Source: Actinomycetota bacterium (GTDB lineage Bacteria > Actinomycetota > Actinomycetes > Nanopelagicales > Nanopelagicaceae). From it: 19,412 bases of DNA. This document shows, one piece after another, positions 1 to 8,098 of this stretch (position 1 is its first letter; every line of letters starts with the position of its first letter). The notes beneath the pieces are model-generated. The model had not been told where the DNA came from. It ran no database searches and saw only the letters and a list, made by a program, of their open reading frames with translations. Location: contig NSHZ01000024.1 in the NCBI GenBank assembly GCA_002737595.1, forward strand, positions 1 to 19,412. Reading direction: 5' to 3'. Both the position numbers and the translations under genes were made by a program.

Positions 1-1
1 G

Positions 2-1243
2 GGCCTAACTGTTTCCAATGGCGTTAAAGTCCCTGGTACTAAATATGTTTTAGATCCCGTGCAAGGCGCATTTAATATCGGGACCATGATTCGCTGGTTA
101 GATTTTAATGACACATGGCTTGCAGCCGAATGGGGCCATCCATCTGATAACTTAGGTGCAATTCTTGCAACCGCAGATTGGCTCTCTCGCACAACGGATA
201 AGAAATTCACAATTAAAGACGTACTCACGGCCATGATTAAGGCCCACGAAATTCAAGGTTGCATCGCACTTGAAAACTCCTTTAATAAAGTTGGACTAGA
301 CCACGTTGTACTTGTAAAAGTGGCATCAACTGCAGTTGTTGCCCAGATGATGGGGCTCTCAAGAGATCAAGTCTTGGCCGCGGTCTCCCTTGCTTGGGTA
401 GATGGACAGTCCCTTCGCACCTATCGTCATTTTCCAAATGCCGGCTCTCGTAAATCGTGGGCAGCTGGTGATGCAACATCGCGTGCAGTTCGCTTAGCCT
501 TAATCGCTAAAACTGGTGAGATGGGCTATCCATCAGCTCTTACTGCAAAAACCTGGGGCTTCTATGATGTCTCATTTAAAGGTAATGCCTTTAAGTTTCA
601 GCGCCCTTATGGCACATACGTCATGGAAAATATCCTCTTCAAAATCTCATTTCCGGCAGAATTTCATTCACAGACTGCAGTTGAGGCAGCTATGACTTTA
701 CATACGGCCATGCTCGCAGCTGGAAAAACTCAGGCCGATATTAAGAAAGTTACCATCCGTACTCACGAGGCCTGCATTCGAATCATTGATAAGAAGGGCC
801 CACTCAATAACCCGGCCGATCGCGATCACTGTATTCAGTACATGGTTGCAGTCCCACTTATCTTTGGCCGCTTAACTGCCCGTGATTATGAAGATAACAT
901 CGCAGCAGACTCACGTATCGATGCTCTTCGTGAAAAAATTATCTGCGTTGAGGACTCAACTTTCACTGCCGATTATCACGATCCTACTAAGCGCTCGATT
1001 GCAAATGCACTAACAGTTGAGTTCAATGATGGAAGTATTCTGGGCGAAGAAGTCGTCGAATATCCGATCGGCCACGCTCGGCGCCGAACTGCCGGCATTC
1101 CACTTTTGATTGAAAAGTACAAGGTTAATCTTGCCCGCATCTTTGATGTTCCAACACAGGCAAAAATCCTTGCCCTAAGCCTTAATTATGAGGCCTTCAT
1201 GACGACCCCCGTCGATGATTTCATGGATTTAATGGCCCTATGA
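2..1243 (+). CDS. prpD: 2-methylcitrate dehydratase PrpD (5' end outside window)
   Basis: PrpD dehydrates 2-methylcitrate to 2-methyl-cis-aconitate in the methylcitrate cycle, which turns propionyl-CoA into pyruvate and succinate in the cytoplasm. The frame is open from base 2 and ends with TGA at 1241-1243, giving 413 residues. E. coli PrpD has about 483, so roughly 70 N-terminal residues lie upstream; the first internal ATG or GTG is not the true start. Family hallmarks include EWGHPSDN near fragment residue 43, ALENSFNKVGLDH, AGSRKSWAAGDATSR, RPYGTYVMENILFKISFPAEFH, DRDHCIQYM and VEYPIGHARRR, and the C-terminus aligns with PrpD to the end. The wider MmgE/PrpD superfamily also contains other enzymes, but these motifs favour true PrpD. 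ppdK follows 40 bases downstream on the same strand, so the two are probably cotranscribed. Other prp genes would be expected upstream, outside the window. Confidence 0.95.
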   Translation, partial: GLTVSNGVKVPGTKYVLDPVQGAFNIGTMIRWLDFNDTWLAAEWGHPSDNLGAILATADWLSRTTDKKFTIKDVLTAMIKAHEIQGCIALENSFNKVGLDHVVLVKVASTAVVAQMMGLSRDQVLAAVSLAWVDGQSLRTYRHFPNAGSRKSWAAGDATSRAVRLALIAKTGEMGYPSALTAKTWGFYDVSFKGNAFKFQRPYGTYVMENILFKISFPAEFHSQTAVEAAMTLHTAMLAAGKTQADIKKVTIRTHEACIRIIDKKGPLNNPADRDHCIQYMVAVPLIFGRLTARDYEDNIAADSRIDALREKIICVEDSTFTADYHDPTKRSIANALTVEFNDGSILGEEVVEYPIGHARRRTAGIPLLIEKYKVNLARIFDVPTQAKILALSLNYEAFMTTPVDDFMDLMAL

Positions 1244-1266
1244 CTCTCTGGCCATTTAAGAAGCAG

Positions 1267-1280
1267 GACTTAAGAAAGTC
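1267..1280 (+). promoter_or_regulatory. Small hairpin in the prpD-ppdK junction
   Basis: GACTT (1267-1271) and AAGTC (1276-1280) form a perfect 5-bp stem with an AAGA loop, ending 3 bases before the ppdK ATG at 1284. The only Shine-Dalgarno-like bases, AGGA at 1265-1268, run into the stem. It could tune ppdK translation relative to prpD. It is short and lacks a T-run, so it is not a terminator, and chance is possible. Confidence 0.25.
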
Positions 1281-1283
1281 TCG

Positions 1284-3968
1284 ATGCCGACCGAAGTGAT
1301 GATTCATCCCTTCACATTTGGGGATATGTCACAAAAGGATCTGCTCGGTGGAAAAGGTGCCAACTTAGCCGAGATGGTGCGCATCGGACTGCCCGTTCCT
1401 CCAGGATTCACGATCACAACACATGCATGTCGGCAATATTTACAAACCGGTCTCATTCCAGCCACTCTTCATAGTGAGATTGATGGAGCGCTCAAAGATC
1501 TAGAGCGCATCAGTGGAAAGAAATTTGGGGGAGTTGATAATCCGCTCTTGGTTTCGGTGCGCTCTGGTGCGAAGTTTTCGATGCCAGGCATGATGGAGAC
1601 AGTTTTAAATGTTGGAATGACCCCAGAGGTCACGCAGTCTCTAGCGTCATCATCTGGAAATCCCCACTTTGCATGGGATTCATACCGTCGCTTCATCGAG
1701 ATGTTTGGCAAAATTGTCTGTGAGATTCCGCCAGTTGAGTTTCATAAAATCCAAGAGCGTATTACATCCTCATCTGGAGTTGAAGATATTGCGGATCTCA
1801 GCCTTGATGCCTTGATACTTTTGTGTGATGGCTTTAAACAGGTAATCACCCTTACAACGGGTGAGGATTTTCCTGAAGATCCACGCGAGCATCTCATCAG
1901 ATCTGTCGAGGCGGTCTTTAAATCCTGGAACTCAGAGCGTGCGCAGATGTATCGCAAGCGTGAGCGAATCCCATCTGATATCGGGACCGCTGTGAACATA
2001 CAATCAATGGTTTTTGGCAATCTCAGTGAGGACTCAGGTACTGGGGTCGCATTCACGCGTAACCCATCGACAGGTGACATTGGTCGCTACGGTGATTATC
2101 TGCAAAAGGCGCAGGGTGAAGATGTAGTTGCAGGAATTCGTACCCCTATGTCACTGGATGAGTTTGGAAGATTAGCTCCAGTGGTCGCAGCCGAGCTCGA
2201 TGCTGTGATGCAGCTTCTAGAGGAGCATTATGAAGATCTCTGCGATATCGAGTTCACAATCGAGCGTGGAAAGTTATGGATTTTGCAGACTCGTGTGGGC
2301 AAACGCACTGCGGAGGCGGCTTTTCGAATCGCACTGCAGTTTGTCGATGAGGGCACAATTACTATGGATGAAGCGTTGCGACGCACATCAGGTGATCAGT
2401 TGGCGATGCTGATGTTCCCTCAATTTGATACATCTGGGCCATTGCATGAGATTGCACGCGGAATTGCGGCATCTCCGGGGGCGGCAGTTGGTGAGGCGGT
2501 CTTTGACTCCAAACGAGCATTCGACCTATCGAAATCTGGTAAAAAAATAATTCTAGTTCGCCGTGAGACCAGCCCCGATGACCTTGTTGGAATGGTTGCC
2601 TCCCAAGGAATCCTGACAAGTCGCGGAGGCAAGACCTCACACGCCGCCGTTGTAGCTCGGGGAATGGGAAAGACTGCAGTCTGTGGAACAGATTCGATCT
2701 CAGTAGATGAGCGGGCAAATCTATTCACCGTTGGCACAACAACTGTCTATGAGGGTGATGTAATCTCAATCGATGGCACAACCGGGGCTGTTTATCTCGG
2801 TGATGTTCCAGTTGTCGCATCCTCTGTCACATCGTATTTAGAGGGGCGCTTATCGGCCGGATCCGATGAGGCCGCCCCTGTCGTCAAGGCAGTTGATCGC
2901 ATCCTGATGCATGCCGATGCGGTGCGAAGATTGAGAGTGCGCACAAATGCCGATACCCCTGAGGATGCGATACGTGCACGAATTTTGGGGGCCGAGGGTG
3001 TTGGCCTATGTCGTACCGAGCATATGTTCTTAGGACCACGCCGCTCCTACGTGGAGCGCTTGGTGCTGGCAGAGAATGAAGATGTCCAGCGCTCGGTCAT
3101 TGCCGAGATGGAGCCACTGCAGAGAGCGGATTTCGTCGGCATCATGATGGCGATGTCGGGTCTACCAGTGACAATCCGCTTGCTCGATCCGCCATTACAT
3201 GAGTTTTTGCCATCATTAGTTGTGTTGAGCACAGAGATGGCCAGAGCAGAGGCGCTCAACGAAGAGGTCTCACCGAGAGATCGAGCATTATTCGCCGCCG
3301 TCAATCGCCTGCATGAATCAAATCCCATGTTGGGTCTACGTGGAGTCCGTCTGGGAATTCTCATCCCAGAGCTCTATAAGATGCAGGTTCGAGCCCTTGT
3401 CCATGCATTTCTTGAAGTCAAAAAATTAGGCCATGATCCCCAACCTGAGATCATGATTCCCTTGGTCGCAACCCAGCGCGAACTCCTATTTCTGCGTGAA
3501 ACCCTGGAGGAAGAGATCGGAAAGATATTCAAGGGCTCTGGGATCGCCTATGAGATCCCTATTGGCACGATGATCGAGACTCCACGAGCTGCAATCACCG
3601 CTGATCGCCTGGGCGTGCATACGGATTTCTTCTCATTCGGCACGAATGATCTGACGCAATTGACGTGGGCATTTAGTCGTGACGATGTCGAGTCAACTTT
3701 CTTGCCGCGCTATCTCGATCTTGAACTCTTGCCCTTCAACCCATTTGAATCTTTAGATGAGGCAGGGGTTGGAATTTTGCTTCGTACAGCCGTGGATTTA
3801 GCACGAGGATTGCGAAGTGATTTCAAGTTAGGTATCTGCGGAGAGCATGGTGGAGATCCACGTAGCATCCATTTCTTCAATTCGCTTGGTCTTGACTATG
3901 TCTCATGTTCGCCATTTCGAGTTCCGATCGCTCGACTTGAATCAGGTAGGGCCAGCGTCAAAGATTGA
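1284..3968 (+). CDS. ppdK: Pyruvate, phosphate dikinase
   Basis: Cytoplasmic enzyme interconverting pyruvate + ATP + Pi and PEP + AMP + PPi; 894 residues against about 874 for Clostridium symbiosum PPDK, so full length. The N-terminal ATP-grasp domain shows GGKGANLAEM near residue 22 and VRSGAKFSMPGMME from residue 92. The phosphohistidine domain has SRGGKTSHAAVVARG with catalytic His453, and Thr451 two residues before it, where regulatory phosphorylation occurs in other PPDKs. The PEP/pyruvate barrel shows NPMLGLRGVRLG, SFGTNDLTQLTW and GICGEHGGDP with catalytic Cys852. ATG 1284 is used; an ATG at 1299 is an alternative that removes five residues, and neither has a strong ribosome binding site. 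It follows prpD by 40 bases, suggesting that pyruvate from the methylcitrate cycle is converted to PEP for gluconeogenesis (inference). No PPDK regulatory protein gene is in the window. Confidence 0.96.
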   Translation: MPTEVMIHPFTFGDMSQKDLLGGKGANLAEMVRIGLPVPPGFTITTHACRQYLQTGLIPATLHSEIDGALKDLERISGKKFGGVDNPLLVSVRSGAKFSMPGMMETVLNVGMTPEVTQSLASSSGNPHFAWDSYRRFIEMFGKIVCEIPPVEFHKIQERITSSSGVEDIADLSLDALILLCDGFKQVITLTTGEDFPEDPREHLIRSVEAVFKSWNSERAQMYRKRERIPSDIGTAVNIQSMVFGNLSEDSGTGVAFTRNPSTGDIGRYGDYLQKAQGEDVVAGIRTPMSLDEFGRLAPVVAAELDAVMQLLEEHYEDLCDIEFTIERGKLWILQTRVGKRTAEAAFRIALQFVDEGTITMDEALRRTSGDQLAMLMFPQFDTSGPLHEIARGIAASPGAAVGEAVFDSKRAFDLSKSGKKIILVRRETSPDDLVGMVASQGILTSRGGKTSHAAVVARGMGKTAVCGTDSISVDERANLFTVGTTTVYEGDVISIDGTTGAVYLGDVPVVASSVTSYLEGRLSAGSDEAAPVVKAVDRILMHADAVRRLRVRTNADTPEDAIRARILGAEGVGLCRTEHMFLGPRRSYVERLVLAENEDVQRSVIAEMEPLQRADFVGIMMAMSGLPVTIRLLDPPLHEFLPSLVVLSTEMARAEALNEEVSPRDRALFAAVNRLHESNPMLGLRGVRLGILIPELYKMQVRALVHAFLEVKKLGHDPQPEIMIPLVATQRELLFLRETLEEEIGKIFKGSGIAYEIPIGTMIETPRAAITADRLGVHTDFFSFGTNDLTQLTWAFSRDDVESTFLPRYLDLELLPFNPFESLDEAGVGILLRTAVDLARGLRSDFKLGICGEHGGDPRSIHFFNSLGLDYVSCSPFRVPIARLESGRASVKD

Positions 3969-3994
3969 CACCTGCGGGCGATAAGGTTTCTTCC

Positions 3995-5992
3995 ATGAGT
4001 GATATGTCGGCAAAGGTGCGCCAAGCACTCGATGCAGCGATCACTGCAATCGGTGGGTCACCACGCGAGGGTCAGATCGAGATGGCAGAGGCCGTGGCAA
4101 ACGCCTTGACCGATCGCCATCACTTGATGGTGCAAGCAGGTACAGGCACTGGAAAATCCCTGGCCTATCTCGTTCCAGCTCTTGTTCATGGTCAGAAAGT
4201 TCTCGTTGCAACGGCGACGCTGGCTCTGCAGCGCCAATTAGTAGAGCGAGATCTTCCTGCCGTCGTGCCTGCACTCGAGAAGGCATTGGGACGTGAGATT
4301 ACTTATGCCATCTATAAAGGTGTTGGCAATTACATCTGTCTGGCAAAGATGAATGCAGAGGCGCCAGATGTAGATGGTGAGTTACTCCTTGAATCCTCTT
4401 TTCTGGAGAAAGATGCCAAACGTTTGCATGCCTGGGCAAAGAGTAAAGATGTCTCGGGTGATAGAGATGATGCTCCAGAGGTGGATCGACGGGTTTGGGC
4501 CGCTAACTCTCTCTCTGGTCGTGAGTGTGTCGGCCCAGATTCATGTGCATGGGGAAGTAGCTGCTTTGCAGCAAAGGCAAAGATCAAGGCTCAAAGCGCC
4601 GATGTAGTCGTCACCAATCACACTTTGCTCGCAATCGAGATCGTTGATGCCCACCCGATACTGCCAGAGCGAGATGCAGTCATCATCGATGAGGCCCATG
4701 AGTTCATGGATCGCACCACACAGGCCGTCACCGAAGAGTTGACCTCGGCACGAGTGCAGCGCGCTGCAGCGATGGCCCGCAAGTACATGCCGGGCAAAGT
4801 CTCTGAGGCGCTCACTCATGCAGCCGATAGCTTTCATGAATCTCTGGCGGATTACGCAAATGATGTGAGGGTGGATTCCACCAAACAGGGTCGGCTTGAG
4901 CAGATTCCGCAGTCACTGGAAAATCCGATTAGAAAGATCCGTGAAGCTGCCACTGCGATAGCCCAGGCAATGAGCGCCGATGAGGCGATCTTGGAGCCAG
5001 ATGCCCTGGCAGAGCGGGCTCGGGTCAAGGGAGCAGTCCAGGAGATCTCCACTATCGCCGGAAAGTTATTGAAGATGGATCAGAGCCATGTGCTCTGGTA
5101 TGAGCCAACCTTCTCGACACTTCACCTTGCACCACTGTCAGTCTCGCATATCTTGCGCAGTAACTTGCTCACCCAAACTCCGGTCATTGCAACATCTGCA
5201 ACTCTCACCGTTGGAAATGGCTTTGATTCGATGGCAAAGAGCATTGGATTCATCGTTGGAGATACATCTGATCAAGATGTCCAAGAGGATGAGATAGATC
5301 CCTCGAATCTGCAGACGCTAGATGTAGGTTCTCCATTTGATTTTGCAAATCAGGGAGTGCTCTATGTTCCAAAGCATCTTCCAGAGCCCTCACGGGAGGG
5401 AACCGCCCCGCAGGTACTCGAAGAGCTCGGTGAGTTGATAGATGCTGCAGGGGGTCGGACTTTGGCGCTCTTTTCATCCTGGCGCGGAGTAGAGGCCGCC
5501 GATCTGCATCTGCGCACAGTACTTGCAGATCTACCGATCAAGATCTTCACACAAAAACGTGGAGATGCAGTTGGTCCTCTCGTTGAGAAGTTCGCAAAGG
5601 ATGAGACATCGATTCTGCTCGGGACAATGTCGCTATGGCAGGGCGTTGATGTTCCAGGAGATAGTTGCATCCTTGTAGCGATCGATCGCATCCCATTTCC
5701 ACGTCCCGATGAGCCCGTGATGAGTGCTCGAGCGGCCCAGGCCGATTCGAGCGGGGGAAGTGGATTTATGCAGATATCGCTACCTCGGGCGGCGCTTCTT
5801 CTTGCACAAGGAACAGGGCGATTGATCAGGTCGGTTGAGGATCGTGGCGTTGTTGCGATTCTGGATTCGCGGATCATGACGAAGCGCTACGGAGGAGTTC
5901 TACTCAACTCGATGCCGCCACTGTGGCGCACATCGGAAAAAGCCGTGGTTTTGGATTCACTGCGCCGTCTCAATGAAAGAGTGAAAGACTAA
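3995..5992 (+). CDS. dinG: DinG/YoaA-family ATP-dependent DNA helicase (XPD-like, Fe-S)
   Basis: Superfamily 2 5'-3' DNA helicase, expected to unwind damage- or replication-associated structures; 665 residues from ATG 3995. Motif I AGTGTGKS is at residues 48-55. Four cysteines that would hold a 4Fe-4S cluster are C115, C178, C184 and C190. Motif II DEAH is at 232-235. The second RecA-like domain has FSSWRG, GTMSLWQGVDVPG, DRIPFPRPDEP and the arginine-finger motif QGTGRLIRS. No exonuclease domain precedes motif I, as in E. coli DinG/YoaA. Start choice: ATG 3995 has AAGG at 3983-3986, 8 bases upstream. An in-frame TTG at 3965 overlaps the ppdK stop as TTGA and would add ten residues with no clear ribosome binding site. 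It follows ppdK directly and precedes the TetR gene by 4 bases, so all three may share a transcript. I see no LexA box. Confidence 0.93.
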   Translation: MSDMSAKVRQALDAAITAIGGSPREGQIEMAEAVANALTDRHHLMVQAGTGTGKSLAYLVPALVHGQKVLVATATLALQRQLVERDLPAVVPALEKALGREITYAIYKGVGNYICLAKMNAEAPDVDGELLLESSFLEKDAKRLHAWAKSKDVSGDRDDAPEVDRRVWAANSLSGRECVGPDSCAWGSSCFAAKAKIKAQSADVVVTNHTLLAIEIVDAHPILPERDAVIIDEAHEFMDRTTQAVTEELTSARVQRAAAMARKYMPGKVSEALTHAADSFHESLADYANDVRVDSTKQGRLEQIPQSLENPIRKIREAATAIAQAMSADEAILEPDALAERARVKGAVQEISTIAGKLLKMDQSHVLWYEPTFSTLHLAPLSVSHILRSNLLTQTPVIATSATLTVGNGFDSMAKSIGFIVGDTSDQDVQEDEIDPSNLQTLDVGSPFDFANQGVLYVPKHLPEPSREGTAPQVLEELGELIDAAGGRTLALFSSWRGVEAADLHLRTVLADLPIKIFTQKRGDAVGPLVEKFAKDETSILLGTMSLWQGVDVPGDSCILVAIDRIPFPRPDEPVMSARAAQADSSGGSGFMQISLPRAALLLAQGTGRLIRSVEDRGVVAILDSRIMTKRYGGVLLNSMPPLWRTSEKAVVLDSLRRLNERVKD

Positions 5993-5996
5993 GGCC

Positions 5997-6575
5997 ATGC
6001 CCCGGATTAAGACACAGACTCTTGCGCAGCACCGTGATTGGCGGCGCAATCAGTTGATTGAGGCGGCCGCCAGCATCGCAATGGAGTCGGGTACAGAGGC
6101 GATCTCTGTCGCCGCTGTGGCTGCGCGTGCAGGTCTCTCGCGAACTTCGGTCTATGAGTACTTTGAGAGCAGATCCGAGCTCGTCGCAGATCTGGTGATC
6201 GATGAGCTTGAGGGCTTTGCTGGAGTTTTAAACTCTGCGGTAGAGGAGTGCACCGATGCACAATGTGTCATCTCCTGTTGGATGAATGCGGCGCTGAGCT
6301 ACATTGCAGATGGTCGCCACCTCCTGGCTAAGACTCTCAATGCGACATCATTGCCACAGTCGAGAGGGCATCTCATCGCCATAGCACATAGGAAGTTGAT
6401 GTCTGCACTGGTCAAGGCCGTCACAGATATAGGTGTTACGGATGTAGACCGTGCCCTGGTATTCATTCAAGCCATTACCGATGCCTCTACCAAGAGAATC
6501 GAGTCTGGCCATGATGCAAAGACTGAGATCTCATCTGCCACAGCCTTTTGCATCAATGGCCTGAAGGTTGTTTAA
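5997..6575 (+). CDS. TetR-family transcriptional regulator
   Basis: 192-residue DNA-binding regulator. The N-terminal helix-turn-helix spans about residues 20-60 (IAMESGTEAISVAAVAARAG then LSRTSVYEYFESRSELV), typical of TetR proteins, in which Tyr-x-(Y/H)-F follows the recognition helix. The remaining residues are helical and would form the ligand and dimer domain; the sequence gives no clue to the ligand. ATG 5997 lies 4 bases after the dinG stop, so it is probably translated from the dinG transcript. The gene ends exactly where the convergent secreted-protein gene ends: the two stop codons abut at 6573-6578. Possible targets include the adjacent heme-type locus or dinG itself, but nothing in the sequence decides this. 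Confidence 0.9.
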   Translation: MPRIKTQTLAQHRDWRRNQLIEAAASIAMESGTEAISVAAVAARAGLSRTSVYEYFESRSELVADLVIDELEGFAGVLNSAVEECTDAQCVISCWMNAALSYIADGRHLLAKTLNATSLPQSRGHLIAIAHRKLMSALVKAVTDIGVTDVDRALVFIQAITDASTKRIESGHDAKTEISSATAFCINGLKVV

Positions 6576-6580
6576 TTAAA
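6571..6580. other. Perfect 10-bp palindrome holding two convergent stop codons
   Basis: TTTAATTAAA reads the same on both strands. It contains the TAA stop of the TetR gene (6573-6575) and, immediately abutting, the TAA of the minus-strand secreted-protein gene (6576-6578). There is no spacer in which a terminator could form. A 9-base copy, TTTAATTAA, recurs at 8023-8031 beyond the other end of the minus-strand gene pair. Confidence 0.6.
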
Positions 6581-7532
6581 TACCTTTGACTGTGAATACA
6601 AAGTTAAGGGGCTCGAAGGTCGATTTGCGCCCGGGAGCCGTTGCAGTTATCTCACAGGTGCCTCGACGAACCGTGAGGAGCGCTTTAATAACTGAGCATG
6701 ACCCAACGGCCTTATATTTGATCTTCTCCCCAAAATTCGACACTAGTGCAAGAGGTATTTTTGTGAAGGCCTTGGTTGTCGGGGCGACGACGGTGTTGCC
6801 CACAGTTTGAACCCCTAAGGTCAATCTGATGGGGAGAATGAGCGTCACTGTCGCAGAGGTTGCATTTCCCGCAGATGTCACAGCGATTGCACACTCACCT
6901 GAACCGGTCAAAGCGGTCACTTCGCTGCCTTTGAGTGAGCAGGTCGGAGCGAGAGATCTGTAGGTAAGCACAGCGCCAGCCTTTGATGTTGCAACTAGTG
7001 CACCGACTTGGCGATAAACCAAGGAAGCTGGGGCCCGCGTGCTCACTGCGATGCCGTTTATTGTCGCGGTGATTTCATCGGCTGCAAGGGCGGCGCTACC
7101 AGTCGGGGCCGCCTTGAACGTCAGAGGAAAGAATTGATCCTCCGTTAAATCACCAGGAACCGTGTGATCAAAGCGCATGAATATTCCACACTTTGAAACC
7201 GTGCAATCAACCATTGTCGCTGCAACCACGTAGCTACCCGTTGGCTTGAACTTGATGAGATCGCTCGGAAGAAAGGATGCACCTTGGGCGGTAGATATCC
7301 AGAGTTCAACGGCCTTGTTACATAGCGCCGAGCGTGTTCCGACAGGTGCCTCTACGCATTGCTGGATGTAAAGACCACCCTTGGTTGGGACATTTGAAAG
7401 GGTGATATTTATCGTTGCACCCTGGGATTCAAGGTTGGTCAGGGGCCCACCTACAAACTTTGTCACAGCAGCGAAGGCTGGGACAGGCATCAAGAATGAA
7501 ACTAAAAGAATACCGAGCACTAACTTTTTCAC
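6576..7532 (-). CDS. Secreted protein: neocarzinostatin-like Cys4 domain plus two Ig-like repeats
   Basis: 318 residues. A Sec signal peptide (MKKLVLGILLVSFLMPVPAFA, cleavage near residue 21-22) sends it out of the cell; no C-terminal anchor is visible. Residues about 30-140 hold a domain homologous to the upstream gene product: cysteines at 59, 71, 110 and 115, LWIS at 77-80 and a C-x-I-x2-R-x-D-H motif ending at His123. The Cys spacings (12 and 5) are identical in both proteins. The C-terminal half carries two beta-rich, Cys-containing units (about 175-235 and 236-318) of the MBG/Ig-like type (SLAPTCSL...GECAIAV and AVGSCSV...GTCEITA). The GTG start at 7532 has a strong AAGGAGA ribosome binding site and lies 8 bases after the preceding gene, so the pair is an operon. 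The context next to hmuTUV suggests heme capture or cell-surface attachment; the exact role is unknown. Confidence 0.85.
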   Translation of the reverse strand: MKKLVLGILLVSFLMPVPAFAAVTKFVGGPLTNLESQGATINITLSNVPTKGGLYIQQCVEAPVGTRSALCNKAVELWISTAQGASFLPSDLIKFKPTGSYVVAATMVDCTVSKCGIFMRFDHTVPGDLTEDQFFPLTFKAAPTGSAALAADEITATINGIAVSTRAPASLVYRQVGALVATSKAGAVLTYRSLAPTCSLKGSEVTALTGSGECAIAVTSAGNATSATVTLILPIRLTLGVQTVGNTVVAPTTKAFTKIPLALVSNFGEKIKYKAVGSCSVIKALLTVRRGTCEITATAPGRKSTFEPLNFVFTVKGI

Positions 7533-7540
7533 TTTTCTCC

Positions 7541-8014
7541 TTATTTGATCTTAATTGGAATAAACATGTCCGAGCTTCGATCTGAACTTCGTAGATGATC
7601 GGCTCTGACTGTTATTGCACACTTGACCTTGGTGCAATCAAACTTGCCGATACGTTTTGAGACCCTCACTTTTTGGGTGAAGCCTCCACCAGGTGAGAAC
7701 TCATCTACTATGCCGGTCGCATAGGGGGGAGGATTCGATGAGATCCAAAAGGATGCCTCACCCATTCCCGCTTTGTTGACCCCACCGCCACACGGTGTTG
7801 GCGGTTCACCTTTTTTAGGTACAACACAAAATGCGAGATAGATCCCAACGGTCTCATCAAAGCGTTTGCCAGTTACAGTGAGCAGGGATCCGCTCTTTGC
7901 AGTTGTACTCGAAACGCTCAGGATCTGGCCTGAGGCACCGGTGATCGAGACTGCGGCTGCAGGGGCAGCGGTCATGACACCCAATGCAATACCAAGCGCA
8001 ACCACTCTTTTCAT
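7541..8014 (-). CDS. Secreted neocarzinostatin-like / HtaA-associated domain protein
   Basis: 157 residues with a Sec signal peptide (MKRVVALGIALGVMTAAPAA). The mature part is one beta domain: GIYLAFCVV with Cys63, Cys75, FWISSNPPPY, a glycine-rich turn, then DCTKVKC (Cys127, Cys132), R-A-D-H to His140 and a C-terminal FIPIKI strand. The closely spaced Cys pair five residues apart and two predicted disulfides resemble the neocarzinostatin fold. From memory, Streptomyces proteins carrying HtaA heme-binding domains contain very similar sequence, which links it to heme uptake; no HtaA domain itself is present. The gene diverges from hmuT across 84 bases. It has no ribosome binding site, and a -10-like TAAACT sits six bases before the ATG, so translation may be leaderless. 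It heads a two-gene operon. Confidence 0.85.
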   Translation of the reverse strand: MKRVVALGIALGVMTAAPAAAVSITGASGQILSVSSTTAKSGSLLTVTGKRFDETVGIYLAFCVVPKKGEPPTPCGGGVNKAGMGEASFWISSNPPPYATGIVDEFSPGGGFTQKVRVSKRIGKFDCTKVKCAITVRADHLRSSDRSSDMFIPIKIK

Positions 8015-8020
8015 AGCAAA

Positions 8021-8026
8021 AGTTTA
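8021..8026 (-). promoter_or_regulatory. Candidate -10 element for leaderless secreted-protein operon
   Basis: On the minus strand TAAACT matches TANNNT and is followed by exactly six bases (TTTGCT) and then the ATG at 8014, which would place the transcript start on the A of ATG. No Shine-Dalgarno sequence precedes the ATG, which fits leaderless translation as is common in actinobacteria. No good -35 is visible. Confidence 0.4.
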
Positions 8027-8050
8027 ATTAATTGCTCACAGACCCTTATC

Positions 8051-8073
8051 CGACAGGACACAACAATCTGTCG
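8051..8073. promoter_or_regulatory. Inverted repeat in the divergent hmuT control region
   Basis: CGACAG (8051-8056) and CTGTCG (8068-8073) are perfect 6-bp arms around an 11-base spacer, between two divergent transcription units in an 84-base gap. It could be an operator for an iron- or heme-responsive regulator, or a hairpin in the hmuT leader. It does not match the DtxR/IdeR iron box I know (TTAGGTTAGGCTAACCTAA). No clear hmuT promoter can be assigned. Confidence 0.35.
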
Positions 8074-8098
8074 CTGAAAACTTTGAGAGACTACTTCC

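Noticed and set aside
3965..3994. TTG start for dinG overlapping the ppdK stop
   Set aside because: ATG 3995 has a better placed AAGG and matches the usual short N-terminus; TTGA coupling cannot be fully excluded.
5362..5877. 171-residue minus-strand open frame
   Set aside because: Fully antisense to conserved dinG helicase motifs; Arg/Ser-rich with no family resemblance.
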